The notes: generated by a model not told the origin, from the letters alone. 44,598 bases of DNA from Patescibacteria group bacterium (GCA_016936175.1 JAFGPN010000006.1:1-44598); one strand, 5' to 3'; shown: positions 32,783-41,662, numbered from the stretch's first letter. Translations and numbers: made by a program.

Positions 32783-32790
32783 GTTTTCAG

Positions 32791-33348
32791 ATGGAGATTA
32801 TCAAGCTGAATCCAGTTTCACCCGAGCCGGAGCTGATTGAAAAAGTTCGGGCTATTCTGCTTAGGGGCGGGGTAATCGCTTACCCAACCGACACAGTTTA
32901 CGGATTAGGCGCATTAGTAAGCAACTTAGCGGCCGTGAAAAAGATTAACGACATAAAGGAACGAACAGCCGACAAACCCCTTTCCATCATGGTTAAAGAC
33001 CTTGAGATGGCCGATTATTATGGCAAGATTAAATCGGGCATCGAGCGGTATCTGCCAGGTCGATTTACTATTTTAGTTAACAAGAAAGATACCGTACCAA
33101 CATGGATTACACCCAATGAATTTGTTGGTATTCGGATTCCCGACTACCCGTTTACTAAAATGCTAATGGCTGGGATGTTTGAAGCGGTAGTAACCACTTC
33201 TGCCAACATCAGCCGCCAGGTACCCGTTCATTCAATTGCCGACCTGCTCGCTCAAGTTGGCAAGCGAGCTGATATGATTGATTTGATAGTCGATGCAGGA
33301 GAGCTGGCGTTTAACCCGCCATCCACATTAATTAATATGTCGGCATAA
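32791..33348 (+). CDS. tsaC: Threonylcarbamoyl-AMP synthase (Sua5/YciO/YrdC family)
   Basis: A 185-residue enzyme that makes threonylcarbamoyl-AMP from threonine, bicarbonate and ATP, for the t6A37 modification of tRNAs reading ANN codons. It carries GGVIAYPTDTVYGLGAL (about 27-43), KERTADKPLSIMV, YLPGRFTILVNKK, and VGIRIPDYPFTKML plus VVTTSANISRQ. This is the short TsaC form without the Sua5 C-terminal domain. It stands before glyA with an AT-rich 137-base gap in which I see no gene. Confidence 0.93.
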   Translation: MEIIKLNPVSPEPELIEKVRAILLRGGVIAYPTDTVYGLGALVSNLAAVKKINDIKERTADKPLSIMVKDLEMADYYGKIKSGIERYLPGRFTILVNKKDTVPTWITPNEFVGIRIPDYPFTKMLMAGMFEAVVTTSANISRQVPVHSIADLLAQVGKRADMIDLIVDAGELAFNPPSTLINMSA

Positions 33349-33485
33349 AATACGAGCCCCGTTACAAACTCGCAGTAAAAATAATTTAGTAAATTATTTT
33401 TTACAACTCACTGATTAGCTAATAGTAATATGTGCAATTTTGTACCGCTAAAGTATCAAATGTTATTTCTTAAGTTTGTAATAGG

Positions 33486-34697
33486 GTGAGCATTAAAGAG
33501 CTGATAAAAAAAGAAGAAAAACGTCAGCAGGAGAACCTAAGCCTGATTGCTTCCGAGAACTACACCTCCAAGGCAGTACGCGAAGCAGTTGGCTCCATGT
33601 TAATGAATAAATACGCCGAAGGTTATCCTGGCAAACGTTACTACGGCGGCAACCAGATTATTGATCAAGTTGAATCAGAAGCGATCGGCGCCGCAAAAAA
33701 ACTATTTAAGGCCGAGCATGCCAACGTTCAGCCGTATTCAGGTACGCCAGCTAATTTGGCGGTCTATACAGCTCTGCTTTCGTTAGGGGATACGGTGATG
33801 GGTATGGATTTGGCTCATGGTGGGCATCTTTCGCACGGTCACAAGGTTAGTCTATCCGGCAAAGCCTACAAATTTGTGCAGTACGGGGTTAACCCAGAAA
33901 CCGGCCTGTTAGATTATGAGGAGATTCATCGGATGGCTCGCATCTTTAAGCCTAAGCTAATAGTCTGTGGCGCTACCGCCTATCCGAGAGCAATAGATTT
34001 TAAGCAATTTGCAGAGATCGCTCACGAAGTTGGTGCTTACTGTCTAGCCGATATCTCCCATATCGCAGGGCTGGTGGCCGGCGGTGTGCATCAAAGTCCG
34101 GTGCCTTATTGCGATGTGGTAATGACCACAACGCACAAGACCCTAAGGGGGCCTCGCGGAGCTATTATTCTGTGCAAAAAAGAGCTGGCCGATAAAATAG
34201 ACAAAGCCGTCTTCCCCGGCATTCAGGGTGGGCCACATGAGAATGTAATCGCCGGCAAAGCCATCTGTTTTGAGGAGGCGGCCAAGCCAGCCTTTCGGGC
34301 CTACGCTAAACAGATAGTTAAAAATGCCGGGCGCTTGGCTGATACGCTTCAACAGTTAGGAATTAAAATCTGCTCGGGTGGCACTGATACTCATTTGGTA
34401 TTGGTCGATCTCTCGCCGATCGGCGTAACCGGTAAGGAAGCCGAAACAGCGTTAGAAAAGGTTGGGATTGTGGTCAACAAAAATATGATTCCGGGTGACA
34501 CCAGAAGTCCGTTTGATCCCTCTGGTATTCGATTAGGAGTGCCGGCGGTGACCACTCGTGGGATGAAGGAGCTGGAGATGTTTAAGCTCGCTGGGTTAAT
34601 TAATCGAGTTGTCCGGGAGCCAGGGAGTAGAGTAGTATTAGAAAGTGCCAGAAAAGAAGTGGCAGCACTCTGTCGCAAATTCCCAATTAAAATCTAG
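33486..34697 (+). CDS. glyA: Serine hydroxymethyltransferase
   Basis: A 403-residue PLP enzyme interconverting serine and glycine with tetrahydrofolate, the main source of one-carbon units. It carries [59 protein letters not shown], and the PLP-lysine motif [19 protein letters not shown]. It also has [16 protein letters not shown] and [14 protein letters not shown]. It begins with GTG at 33486 after AATAGG. tRNA-Leu follows 34 bases after its stop. Confidence 0.97.
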   Translation: MSIKELIKKEEKRQQENLSLIASENYTSKAVREAVGSMLMNKYAEGYPGKRYYGGNQIIDQVESEAIGAAKKLFKAEHANVQPYSGTPANLAVYTALLSLGDTVMGMDLAHGGHLSHGHKVSLSGKAYKFVQYGVNPETGLLDYEEIHRMARIFKPKLIVCGATAYPRAIDFKQFAEIAHEVGAYCLADISHIAGLVAGGVHQSPVPYCDVVMTTTHKTLRGPRGAIILCKKELADKIDKAVFPGIQGGPHENVIAGKAICFEEAAKPAFRAYAKQIVKNAGRLADTLQQLGIKICSGGTDTHLVLVDLSPIGVTGKEAETALEKVGIVVNKNMIPGDTRSPFDPSGIRLGVPAVTTRGMKELEMFKLAGLINRVVREPGSRVVLESARKEVAALCRKFPIKI

Positions 34698-34731
34698 GAG
34701 AGGGGTAAATTAACCCTGTATGATTTTCTTA

Positions 34732-34818
34732 GGCTCGGTGGCGGAATTGGTATACGCGCACGACTCAAAATCGTGTATCCGCAAGGATGTGTGGGTTCGA
34801 CCCCCACCCGAGCCACCA
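34732..34818 (+). tRNA. tRNA-Leu (anticodon CAA)
   Basis: A complete class II tRNA. Acceptor GGCTCGG (34732-34738) pairs with CCGAGCC (34808-34814); the discriminator A is followed by an encoded CCA (34816-34818). Anticodon stem CACGA/TCGTG encloses loop CTCAAAA, giving anticodon CAA (34766-34768), which reads UUG. A long variable arm (ATCCGCAAGGAT) and a T arm GTGGG TTCGACC CCCAC complete it. Confidence 0.96.
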
Positions 34819-34831
34819 AAATTCATTCGGG

Positions 34832-34924
34832 GCGCGCTAGATTTCCTCCTACGCTAAAGCTTTGGCGGACAGGCGCCATCTAGTGGGAATAATCCCGTTG
34901 AGGTTCGATTCTTCCCTGCCCGCC
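34832..34924 (+). pseudogene. tRNA-Leu-like remnant with an insert in the anticodon loop
   Basis: CGCGCTAGA and, 37 bases later, TCTAG form the anticodon stem of a leucine-type tRNA. A long variable arm (GGGAATAATCCC), a T arm with loop TTCGATT and a 3' strand CCTGCCCG follow. The seven-base anticodon loop is replaced by 37 bases containing CGCTAAAG/CTTTGGCG, and the 5' acceptor and D arm are missing. It is almost certainly non-functional. Confidence 0.5.
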
Positions 34925-35048
34925 CGCCTGCCCGCGGACGCGCCTGCCCGTTGCCACGGTACGCGGCCAGGGGGACGCGGCCAGGGTAGTTCCGGTTTAC
35001 CGGAGCGAAGGAGGGTCTCGCTAACCAAGACACTAAATAAGTTAGATC
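34925..35048 (+). repeat. GC-rich repetitive spacer
   Basis: Recurring CGCCTGCCCG and ACGCGGCCAGGG blocks, plus a CCGG-type hairpin (TCCGG/CCGGA), fill this gap between the tRNA remnant and the next gene. No coding sequence is evident. Confidence 0.5.
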
Positions 35049-35495
35049 GTGAGTAAAATATTTAAATTTGTCCCGCTGTTATTGTTTATAGGTTTGGCCC
35101 TGGCTGGCTGTACTGCGCCTAAACCACCAGCTAATAACACCACCATTTCGACTGGCGGTTTTCCGGTTGAGAAAATTGAGGATTTAGCTAAAGCCTTAAC
35201 TGCCGCGGGCGCGCGGGTATATGGATCAGAGTTTTGTTCGGCTTGCCAATACCAAAAACAGATGTTTGGTGAAGCCTGGAGATTTGTTACTTACATCAAA
35301 TGCGATATTAGCGCCACTAGCGGTGCGCAGAACTCTGCTTGTCGAGCCGCCGAAATCACCCTCTATCCCACGTGGGAGTTTGCCCAGGCTAATCAATTGC
35401 AGATCTTCCCCTCGTCCGGGGCCGCTACTGGCGATAGATTGCAAGGTGTCCAATCATTAGAGACCCTAGCGAGCAAGATAGGCTTCTTGTCCTAA
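35049..35495 (+). CDS. Thioredoxin-like lipoprotein
   Basis: A 148-residue exported protein with lipoprotein signal and lipobox LAGC (modified Cys21). A short linker is followed by a small thioredoxin-like domain with redox pair CSAC (Cys63-Cys66) in GARVYGSEFCSACQYQKQMFG, and a cis-Pro-like ITLYPTWEF. Two more cysteines (YIKCD; NSACRAAE) complete a pattern I know from thioredoxin domains linked to VKOR-type disulfide systems. It probably makes or reshuffles disulfides in exported proteins, such as the cysteine-rich proteins near 10.5-11.2 kb (inference). It begins with GTG at 35049. Confidence 0.82.
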   Translation: MSKIFKFVPLLLFIGLALAGCTAPKPPANNTTISTGGFPVEKIEDLAKALTAAGARVYGSEFCSACQYQKQMFGEAWRFVTYIKCDISATSGAQNSACRAAEITLYPTWEFAQANQLQIFPSSGAATGDRLQGVQSLETLASKIGFLS

Positions 35496-35545
35496 TTCTC
35501 CGCTCTCCCTCAAGAAAAATCGTTCAGCATGATACAATAAGACCA

Positions 35546-36313
35546 ATGGAACACTCAGGTTACAGCGTGCAGGCAGAGCGACCCAAGGGTAAAACCCGCG
35601 GTTTTTTTGTCGAGATACTTAAATTTTTAGGCATCTTTTTAATCTTCTTTGCTATCTCTGCCGCTTTTATTATGTGGCCCAATATCTATACTACCGTTCA
35701 CTACTGGGTCAATTCCGCTGGTTGGCAAAAGGCCGGCACCAATTTGGGCCTGCCTATCTCATCCCCAGATTACGCCTCGATTGCCCCGGTTATTGGTGAA
35801 CGTCAGCGAGCTATCCCGCAAGATACCAGATTGGTTATCCCTAAAATTAATGTTGACGCTCCGATCGTGATGGTGGAGAGCACCAATAATAAAGATATTT
35901 TGGAGTCACTTAGTAGCGGTGTGGCCCATTATGCGGGCACTGCTTTGCCTGGCCAAGTAGGCAATATGTTTATTACCGGGCACAGTTCTTACTACTGGTG
36001 GCGAGGGGGCGACTACAACCACGTGTTTGCGTTACTCGAACAAGTCAAGGCCAACGACCTAATCTATGTCTACTACAAGGGCGGCGAATATGTTTATCGA
36101 AGTAGTGGTAGTAAGGTTGTCACTCCAAAAGAGACTAGCGTGCTAAAACAAACCCCCACCCCCACCTTGTCGATAATGACCTGCGTCCCTGTGGGCACAA
36201 ATCTACGTCGCCTCATCGTTACCGCCGACCTTATCTCCACTCCACCAGTCAACGTTGATCAGCTAAATAGATTTGCCGATATTCCCAAGATCCCAATCAT
36301 TCTACCGCTCTAA
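35546..36313 (+). CDS. Sortase
   Basis: A 255-residue sortase, a membrane transpeptidase that attaches exported proteins to the cell surface. After a basic N-terminus, one transmembrane segment (about 24-45) is followed by the catalytic domain (about 90-230). His146 is in GNMFITGHSSYY, Cys213 is in LSIMTCVPVGTNLRRLIVTA and Arg221 or 222 completes the triad. TRLVIPKINVDAPIV marks the beta-barrel start. The TCxPxGxxxxR form suggests class D/E rather than A. No sorting-signal substrate was evident among the neighbours. Confidence 0.92.
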   Translation: MEHSGYSVQAERPKGKTRGFFVEILKFLGIFLIFFAISAAFIMWPNIYTTVHYWVNSAGWQKAGTNLGLPISSPDYASIAPVIGERQRAIPQDTRLVIPKINVDAPIVMVESTNNKDILESLSSGVAHYAGTALPGQVGNMFITGHSSYYWWRGGDYNHVFALLEQVKANDLIYVYYKGGEYVYRSSGSKVVTPKETSVLKQTPTPTLSIMTCVPVGTNLRRLIVTADLISTPPVNVDQLNRFADIPKIPIILPL

Positions 36314-36320
36314 TTTTCCT

Positions 36321-36402
36321 GTCATCCCCGTGGAAACGGGGATCCAGAAAAAATAAGCGATGCTTTCGTTTACGTCTAGATTCCCGCCTTTGGGGGAATG
36401 AC
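36321..36402. mobile_element. Gene-less relative of the GIY-YIG unit (MITE-like)
   Basis: Begins GTCATCCCCGTGGAAACGGG followed by GATCCAGAAAAAATAAG. It ends TCTAGATTCCCGCC followed by TTTGGGGGAATGAC. Both ends match the arms of the unit at 21401-21752, including the A-run directly before the nuclease start, but only about 25 bases lie between the arms. It could be a deletion derivative that relied on a nuclease in trans. Confidence 0.55.
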
Positions 36403-36434
36403 GGGTGGAATGGTTTTGCAATGACGAACAGAAA

Positions 36435-37835
36435 TTAACCGACAGAGTTGAACCGACTTAGGTTAAGCAGACCGGTAGTCTCCTCCCGGAGTCTTACCGT
36501 GTAGAGTTTCTTGTCTCTGCCAACGTAAAGTAGCTGGCTAAGTTGTGGAGCAATCGGCTCAATTTGGTTCGCGGAGGAGAGGTCTAATAACTGATATTGG
36601 TTTTTACCGGTAATGTCCAGGCTGTTTAGTTTGCCATTTTCTGCGAACAACAGCGTATCAAAACTAAAATATAATGTCTGCCAACTACCAGCCGTAGCCA
36701 CCTTTAAAGCTTCGTTTATCTCTTTTTTAATATCCGCTACCATCACATCTTTGCCTGTTATATACATGAGGTAGTTGCTATCCCACCAAACTTTTGAGGT
36801 AACATTACTGGCAAATTTGTTCCACTTTAGTTTCCCGGCATTTCTTTCGCTAACCCAAATGTTACTGGGGCCACCGCTGTTGGTAATTAATATCCAACTA
36901 CTATCCACTTTGGCAGCCTGGTAAGTTTTAGCTATGGGCAGATTGTCTGCCTCGGTCTTACTGCTACCGTCTACCCCAACCTTTAGCAAAAAATGTTTGC
37001 CAAATTCATCGTCAGTTACCCCATAGATGGTCCCATCAACGATTGAGTAATCAATTAATTTATCCTTAATAATTTTTGGAGCTTTATCGCCCACCTGGTA
37101 AAGATATAAGATTCCGGCTTGAGCAAAGGTCAGCTGATTGCTGTTTAACCACTCGCTTCTCATCAGCCCGCCTTTAGCCACTAATACCATCTGGCCGTTA
37201 TCGGTATTGAGCGATAGATGGTATGTATCGCGCCTGCCGATAGCGCTAATCCACAACATTCTACTGTCAGGGCCAAAAACCATGGCGGTAATTTTGGCGG
37301 TTGATAAATCCTTGCCGTCCGTGCCCTTAATCTGTTGTAAAATCAAAGTCGGCGCCAAGATATTGGAGGTGGTTTTGGTTGCGATGTTCATTAATAGCAT
37401 TTCATTACCCACCACCAATGCCGCTCTGTTGCGGTCTGGGGTGATAGCCAATAGCTCTACCGGCTTATCAAACATTAGTTCGGGTGCCAGCTCTTTAAGG
37501 GTTAGTAGGGTATTACGCTTTTCGGTAACTAAGCCCGACTCTACACTTAAGGTGCCAATCCAACTGCGATAGTCGGTTTTGTCTATTTCTAATAAATAAT
37601 CACCTGGCAGTAATCGCTTAATTGTAATCGGGGTGGTGCCACCCTTTTTGCCGGCAATCTTTAAATTAGCATTTTTGGGATAGGTCTCCACTAACAAAAA
37701 CCCCGTCTTTTTGAGGGTCTTGGTAGTCCAATCGAATTTATAACCGATGGCAAACAGAATAACATAGGTGGCTACTACAAAAAAGACCAGAACGGCCACT
37801 GCATAACCAGTTAATACCCACCAATTTTGTCTCAT
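36435..37835 (-). CDS. PEGA-domain protein with propeller-like repeats
   Basis: A 466-residue protein with an N-terminal transmembrane anchor (about 8-30). A PEGA domain (GFLLVETYPKNANLKIAGKKGGTTPITIKRLLPGDYLLEIDKTDY, about 46-90) and a long C-terminal part (about 130-460) follow. The latter is built of repeated beta-rich units of the WD40/propeller kind (TAMVFGPDSRMLWISAIG; TLYFSFDTLLFAENGKL). PEGA modules occur in surface proteins and are thought to bind envelope components or proteins; no enzyme motif is present. It is divergent from murA, 54 bases apart. Confidence 0.82.
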   Translation of the reverse strand: MRQNWWVLTGYAVAVLVFFVVATYVILFAIGYKFDWTTKTLKKTGFLLVETYPKNANLKIAGKKGGTTPITIKRLLPGDYLLEIDKTDYRSWIGTLSVESGLVTEKRNTLLTLKELAPELMFDKPVELLAITPDRNRAALVVGNEMLLMNIATKTTSNILAPTLILQQIKGTDGKDLSTAKITAMVFGPDSRMLWISAIGRRDTYHLSLNTDNGQMVLVAKGGLMRSEWLNSNQLTFAQAGILYLYQVGDKAPKIIKDKLIDYSIVDGTIYGVTDDEFGKHFLLKVGVDGSSKTEADNLPIAKTYQAAKVDSSWILITNSGGPSNIWVSERNAGKLKWNKFASNVTSKVWWDSNYLMYITGKDVMVADIKKEINEALKVATAGSWQTLYFSFDTLLFAENGKLNSLDITGKNQYQLLDLSSANQIEPIAPQLSQLLYVGRDKKLYTVRLREETTGLLNLSRFNSVG

Positions 37836-37889
37836 TTGTATATAGACCGATTATTGGTAAAATGTTGTCAGGGAAAGGAGAAAATTACT

Positions 37890-39170
37890 ATGAGTAAACT
37901 CTTAATCGAGGGGGGGCACTCCCTGGCCGGTGAGGTAGTGGTCAGCGGCTCCAAAAATGCCGCCTTGCCGATTGTGGCAGCCACCTTGCTCACCTCTGAG
38001 CCATGTGTGGTGAACAACGTACCCGATATCCAAGATATCCATACATTGTCACGAATCTTGGAGAGCCTTGGTTCAACCGCCAACTTCTCTAATAATAGGT
38101 TAACCGTCGATGGCAGTAAAGTTGATGGTCGTGACCCAGATTTTATTTTAGTACGTAAGATTCGCGCCTCGGTATTAATCTTAGGCCCCTTGTTGGCTCG
38201 ATTTAAAAAAATCAAGGTTACCCATCCAGGTGGTTGTCATATCGGCGCTCGACCAATTGAGGTGCACCTTAAAGCCTTTCAGGCACTGGGGGCTACCATT
38301 CGTTCGGACGAGCAGTTCTACTATATCGAAGCGCCAGAGCTAGTAGGCACAAAAATAGTCTTAGGCGAAATGAGTGTAACCGGTACCGAAAATATTATTA
38401 TGGCGGCGGTATTGGCTCGGGGCACTACGGAGATTCGTTTAGCAGCGGCCGAGCCGGAGGTTAACAACTTGGTAGAATGTCTAAATAAAATGGGCGCCAA
38501 GATTAGTGGTATCGGCACCCATACCTTAGTAATCGAAGGGGTAGAAAGATTGCACGGAGCCGAATTAACCGTCATCCCGGATCGGTTAGAGGCTGGTACC
38601 TTCGCAGTAGCCGCCGCGGTGGCCCACGGTGATGTGCTAATAAAAGGCTACGTTCACGACCATCTCGATATCTTTACAGAAAAACTGCGAGACGCCAACG
38701 TTCAGTTCGATTTAATCGGTACCGATCAGATTCATATTCATCGCACCACCCAAATCAAGCCAGTCGATATCCGAACTGATATCTTTCCCGGCTTCCCCAC
38801 CGATCTGCAGGCGCCGTTCGGCATTCTGTTAACTCAAGCAGTGGGTACCAGCAAAATCTACGAAACAATGTATGACGGCCGATTAAACTACTTCGTAGAG
38901 TTGGCTAAAATGGGGGCTACGGCTAACGTTCTCGACCCACACCGAGCCATCGTTTCTGGCCCCACCCCCCTGCACGGCAAAGAGATCGAGAGCTTGGATA
39001 TCCGAGCTGGTGCCACCTTGGTGCTGGCCGCCCTAATCGCTGATGGCAAGAGCACTATTAGCCGGGCCGAGCTGATCAATCGCGGCTACGAGCGGATTGC
39101 TGATAAGCTTAGGGCCTTAGGAGCCAAGATCGAGCAGATAGAAGAGGTCGAGGAGGGTTCGGCGCTATGA
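37890..39170 (+). CDS. murA: UDP-N-acetylglucosamine 1-carboxyvinyltransferase
   Basis: A 426-residue MurA that transfers enolpyruvate to UDP-GlcNAc, the first committed step of peptidoglycan synthesis. The start is the ATG at 37890 with GGAAAGGAG upstream; the longer frame from 37827 would extend into the PEGA gene region. It carries SKNAALPIVAATLL (Lys22), VPDIQDIHTL, and the catalytic loop THPGGCHIGARPIEVH with Cys116 (the fosfomycin-sensitive form). It also has PDRLEAGTFAVAAA, FPGFPTDLQAPF and RAGATLVLAALIA. It overlaps the next glycosyltransferase by four bases. Confidence 0.96.
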   Translation: MSKLLIEGGHSLAGEVVVSGSKNAALPIVAATLLTSEPCVVNNVPDIQDIHTLSRILESLGSTANFSNNRLTVDGSKVDGRDPDFILVRKIRASVLILGPLLARFKKIKVTHPGGCHIGARPIEVHLKAFQALGATIRSDEQFYYIEAPELVGTKIVLGEMSVTGTENIIMAAVLARGTTEIRLAAAEPEVNNLVECLNKMGAKISGIGTHTLVIEGVERLHGAELTVIPDRLEAGTFAVAAAVAHGDVLIKGYVHDHLDIFTEKLRDANVQFDLIGTDQIHIHRTTQIKPVDIRTDIFPGFPTDLQAPFGILLTQAVGTSKIYETMYDGRLNYFVELAKMGATANVLDPHRAIVSGPTPLHGKEIESLDIRAGATLVLAALIADGKSTISRAELINRGYERIADKLRALGAKIEQIEEVEEGSAL

Positions 39171-40282
39171 TAATTGGCATCGACGCGTCCAAGCTATTGG
39201 TTGCCGCCCAAACGGGGGTAGAGGTCTCCGCCACCGAATTGATTCGGGCGTTATTAAAATTAGATACCGAGAATACCTACTGGTTGTATTCGCCACTACC
39301 AATTGCGGGAATCGAATTTAATGAGCGGGTAAAAAACATTGTAGTTCCCGGAAAAAGATTCTGGACCATCAGAGCTCTCAGCCGAGAACTTAAACAACGT
39401 AAACCAGATATTTTTTGGTCACCCTCTAATTTTTTACCTAACAATCTGCCAGCCAAAGCAGTTGCTACTATCCACGACCTGGCGTTTTATCTGTACCCCC
39501 AAAGCTACTCTCTAAAAAATCGGCTACTTTCGCTTTACACATTAAAAAGGGCAATTAAGGCTTCGGCTAAATTAATTGCAGTTAGTCAGCAAACTAAAAA
39601 AGATCTTAAAAGATATTTTAATGTTCCGGGCGAGAATATCGAAGTAATCTATCACGCTCTCCGAACGGATTTTAATCAGGCCAAAGCCAATCCAAACGAT
39701 TCGGCCAAGGCGCCCGAGATCGATTTAACTACCGCTTATCCGGCCCTAACCAAATATTTTATCTATATCGGTCGGTTAGAACTGCGCAAGAATCTGCTTA
39801 ATGTTATTCGAGCGTTTGTCGAGTTTCAGCGGCAGGTGGGCGAACCGATTCAACTACTGTTGGGCGGAGGCCGTGGTTATGGTTATGGTCAGATCATCAA
39901 ACTGATTAAACAACTAAAAGCCGAACATTTAGTTATCGTTACGGATTATCTACCGTCCGAGCATCTTCCTACGTTGTATGAAAAATCTCTGGGGCTTATC
40001 TTCGCCTCACAGTACGAGGGGTTCGGCCTAAATATATTAGAAGGGTTTGCGGCGGGGGTGCCGGTGCTAACCTCCGACCTGGGAGCGATGGCTGAGGTGG
40101 CCAACGGGGCCGCCTTGCTGGTCGATCCCGACGATATCGATGCGCTGTCGGGTGGGATGCTAAAACTACTACAGGACCAGAACTTACGTCAGGCTTTGAT
40201 CGAAAAGGGGAAACATAGATTACTAGAATTTAGTTGGGATAGATCAGCCGAAAAGCTAATGGCGTTATGGAAAAATCTCTAA
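39167..40282 (+). CDS. GT4-type glycosyltransferase
   Basis: A 371-residue GT-B fold glycosyltransferase. The N-terminal Rossmann domain opens MIIGIDASKLLVAAQTGVEVS and has ATIHDLAFYLYPQSYS and KLIAVSQQTKKDL. The C-terminal domain (Glycos_transf_1) has YFIYIGRLELRKNLLNVIRAF, VIVTDYLPSEHLPTLYEKS and the donor-binding SQYEGFGLNILEGFAAGVPVLTSDLGAMAEV. The substrate is unknown. Tight overlaps with murA (ATGA) and the following transferase suggest a shared envelope glycan pathway. Confidence 0.9.
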   Translation: MIIGIDASKLLVAAQTGVEVSATELIRALLKLDTENTYWLYSPLPIAGIEFNERVKNIVVPGKRFWTIRALSRELKQRKPDIFWSPSNFLPNNLPAKAVATIHDLAFYLYPQSYSLKNRLLSLYTLKRAIKASAKLIAVSQQTKKDLKRYFNVPGENIEVIYHALRTDFNQAKANPNDSAKAPEIDLTTAYPALTKYFIYIGRLELRKNLLNVIRAFVEFQRQVGEPIQLLLGGGRGYGYGQIIKLIKQLKAEHLVIVTDYLPSEHLPTLYEKSLGLIFASQYEGFGLNILEGFAAGVPVLTSDLGAMAEVANGAALLVDPDDIDALSGGMLKLLQDQNLRQALIEKGKHRLLEFSWDRSAEKLMALWKNL

Positions 40283-41409
40283 TTTCTAACGGGATAAAAG
40301 TAGCCATTGTTGCTGATTTTTTAGTTAACTTTGGTGGTGCCGAAAAGGTGGTGCAGGTTTTAGCGGAGATATTTCCGGATGCTCCGATTTACACCTTGTT
40401 ATATCATCCCAGGTTAGATAAATTCTTTCCCGGCAAAAAGATTATTGTCTCGCCTTTGCAACGATGGTTCAGAGCTTTTAATATTCCAACTAAGTTTTTA
40501 TTTCCCTGGATGGCGGGAGCCGTCGAGAGCTTTAATTTTAGCGGATACGATTTAGTTATTTCCAGCAACAATTCGTTTGCTGGCGGAATTATTACCGAAC
40601 CGGAGACAGTGCATATCTCTTATTGTCATTCGCCCACTCGTTATTTGTGGGATACCTACCATAACTACATCGCCGAACAGCGCTTGCCAGAGTTCGGTAA
40701 AACCATAGTCAAGAACATACTGCACAATTTGCGAATTTGGGATAAATTATCAGCCGGGCGAGTTAATGTTTATATCGCCAACTCCGCTCACGTTCAAAAA
40801 AGAATTCGCAAATACTATCGGCGCGACTCCACTATTATCTATCCACCGGTTGACACCAACAAAATTACGCCGAAAAAAAGCAATGCCGGGTATTTTCTAA
40901 TGTTGTCCCGCCTCTCCAGCTATAAACGAGTCGATTTGGCTATCCAAGCTTGCAATACCCTAAAGCTTCCGTTAGTGATTATTGGCGAGGGCGAAGCGCG
41001 CAGAAACCTCGAGCGATTAGCCGGTCCTACTGTGGAATTTTTGGGCTGGCAGGAAGAAAAAAATAAACTGGAGTATCTCAAAAACGCCCGAGCGTTACTT
41101 TTTCCTGGAGAAGATGATTTTGGCATCGTACCGGTTGAGGCGATGGCGGCCGGCAAGCCGGTAATCGCTTACGGCAAAGGTGGAGCGTTGGAGAGCATCG
41201 TGGCGGGCAAGACTGGGTTATTTTTTGACGAGCTAACAGCCGAATCTTTAACGGTGGCGATTCGCAGATTTTTAACCATGGAAAAGAAATTTGATTGGCG
41301 AGCCATCAGCCAACACGCTCAAAAGTTTTCCGTTGAGAAATTTAAGAACGATATAATGGTCCTGGTTGATAAATACGCTCGTCATCCCGAGCGAAGTCGA
41401 GGGACCTAG
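40267..41409 (+). CDS. GT4-type glycosyltransferase with repeat-derived tail
   Basis: A 380-residue GT-B glycosyltransferase. The N-terminal part has VAIVADFLVNFGGAEKVVQVLAEIFPDAPIYTLLY and SYCHSPTRYLWDTYHNY. The C-terminal part has YFLMLSRLSSYKRVDLAIQAC, VIIGEGEARRNLERLAG and FPGEDDFGIVPVEAMAAGKPVIAYGKGGALESIV, typical of mannosyl- or rhamnosyl-type GT4 enzymes. It overlaps the previous gene by 16 bases. The last residues (ARHPERSRGT) are encoded by an intergenic repeat that the frame runs into, so the original C-terminus was probably a little different. Confidence 0.9.
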   Translation: MEKSLISNGIKVAIVADFLVNFGGAEKVVQVLAEIFPDAPIYTLLYHPRLDKFFPGKKIIVSPLQRWFRAFNIPTKFLFPWMAGAVESFNFSGYDLVISSNNSFAGGIITEPETVHISYCHSPTRYLWDTYHNYIAEQRLPEFGKTIVKNILHNLRIWDKLSAGRVNVYIANSAHVQKRIRKYYRRDSTIIYPPVDTNKITPKKSNAGYFLMLSRLSSYKRVDLAIQACNTLKLPLVIIGEGEARRNLERLAGPTVEFLGWQEEKNKLEYLKNARALLFPGEDDFGIVPVEAMAAGKPVIAYGKGGALESIVAGKTGLFFDELTAESLTVAIRRFLTMEKKFDWRAISQHAQKFSVEKFKNDIMVLVDKYARHPERSRGT

Positions 41410-41450
41410 CCCAATTTACTTCGTCATTCTGGCTTGTCCAGAATCTTACA
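41391..41450. repeat. Intergenic GTCAT-type repeat fused to a gene end
   Basis: CGTCATCCCGAGCGAAG followed by TCGAGGGACCT, then CGTCATTCTGG with CCAGAAT, are two hairpin-type units of the common bacterial GTCATCCC repeat kind. The first encodes the C-terminal tail of the glycosyltransferase. Confidence 0.7.
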
Positions 41451-41471
41451 ATATTCCTACTTAACTTAATT

Positions 41472-41641
41472 GTTACTTTTCCGAGAAAAGTAACCAAAAT
41501 CCTCCGCCAGTCGTCGGAACTATCAATTGGCTAAATCCCTGGGCGCTCTCGCTGAACTCGTCGGGCTAAAGCCCTCCTCAAACAACAGCTCCGCCCAACT
41601 AGGATTTAGCTCAATTGAAGACATTCCTCCTCCAATGGCGG
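41472..41641 (-). repeat. Structured dispersed repeat, copy 2 (minus strand)
   Basis: Read on the minus strand, it starts CCGCCATTGGAGGAGGA and ends with the GTTACTTTTC TCG GAAAAGTAAC hairpin, as in 29286-29435. Between them, CAATTG..TAAATCC / GGATTTA..CAATTG and TGGGC/GCCCA stems replace the stems of copy 1 with different bases while keeping the layout. It lies immediately upstream of the TagA-type gene. Confidence 0.65.
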
Positions 41642-41649
41642 GGAAAAGA

Positions 41650-41655
41650 TATAAT
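41650..41655 (+). promoter_or_regulatory. -10 box of the TagA-type gene
   Basis: TATAAT ends seven bases before the ATG at 41663, so a leaderless or near-leaderless transcript is expected. It abuts the structured repeat. Confidence 0.55.
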
Positions 41656-41662
41656 TACATCT

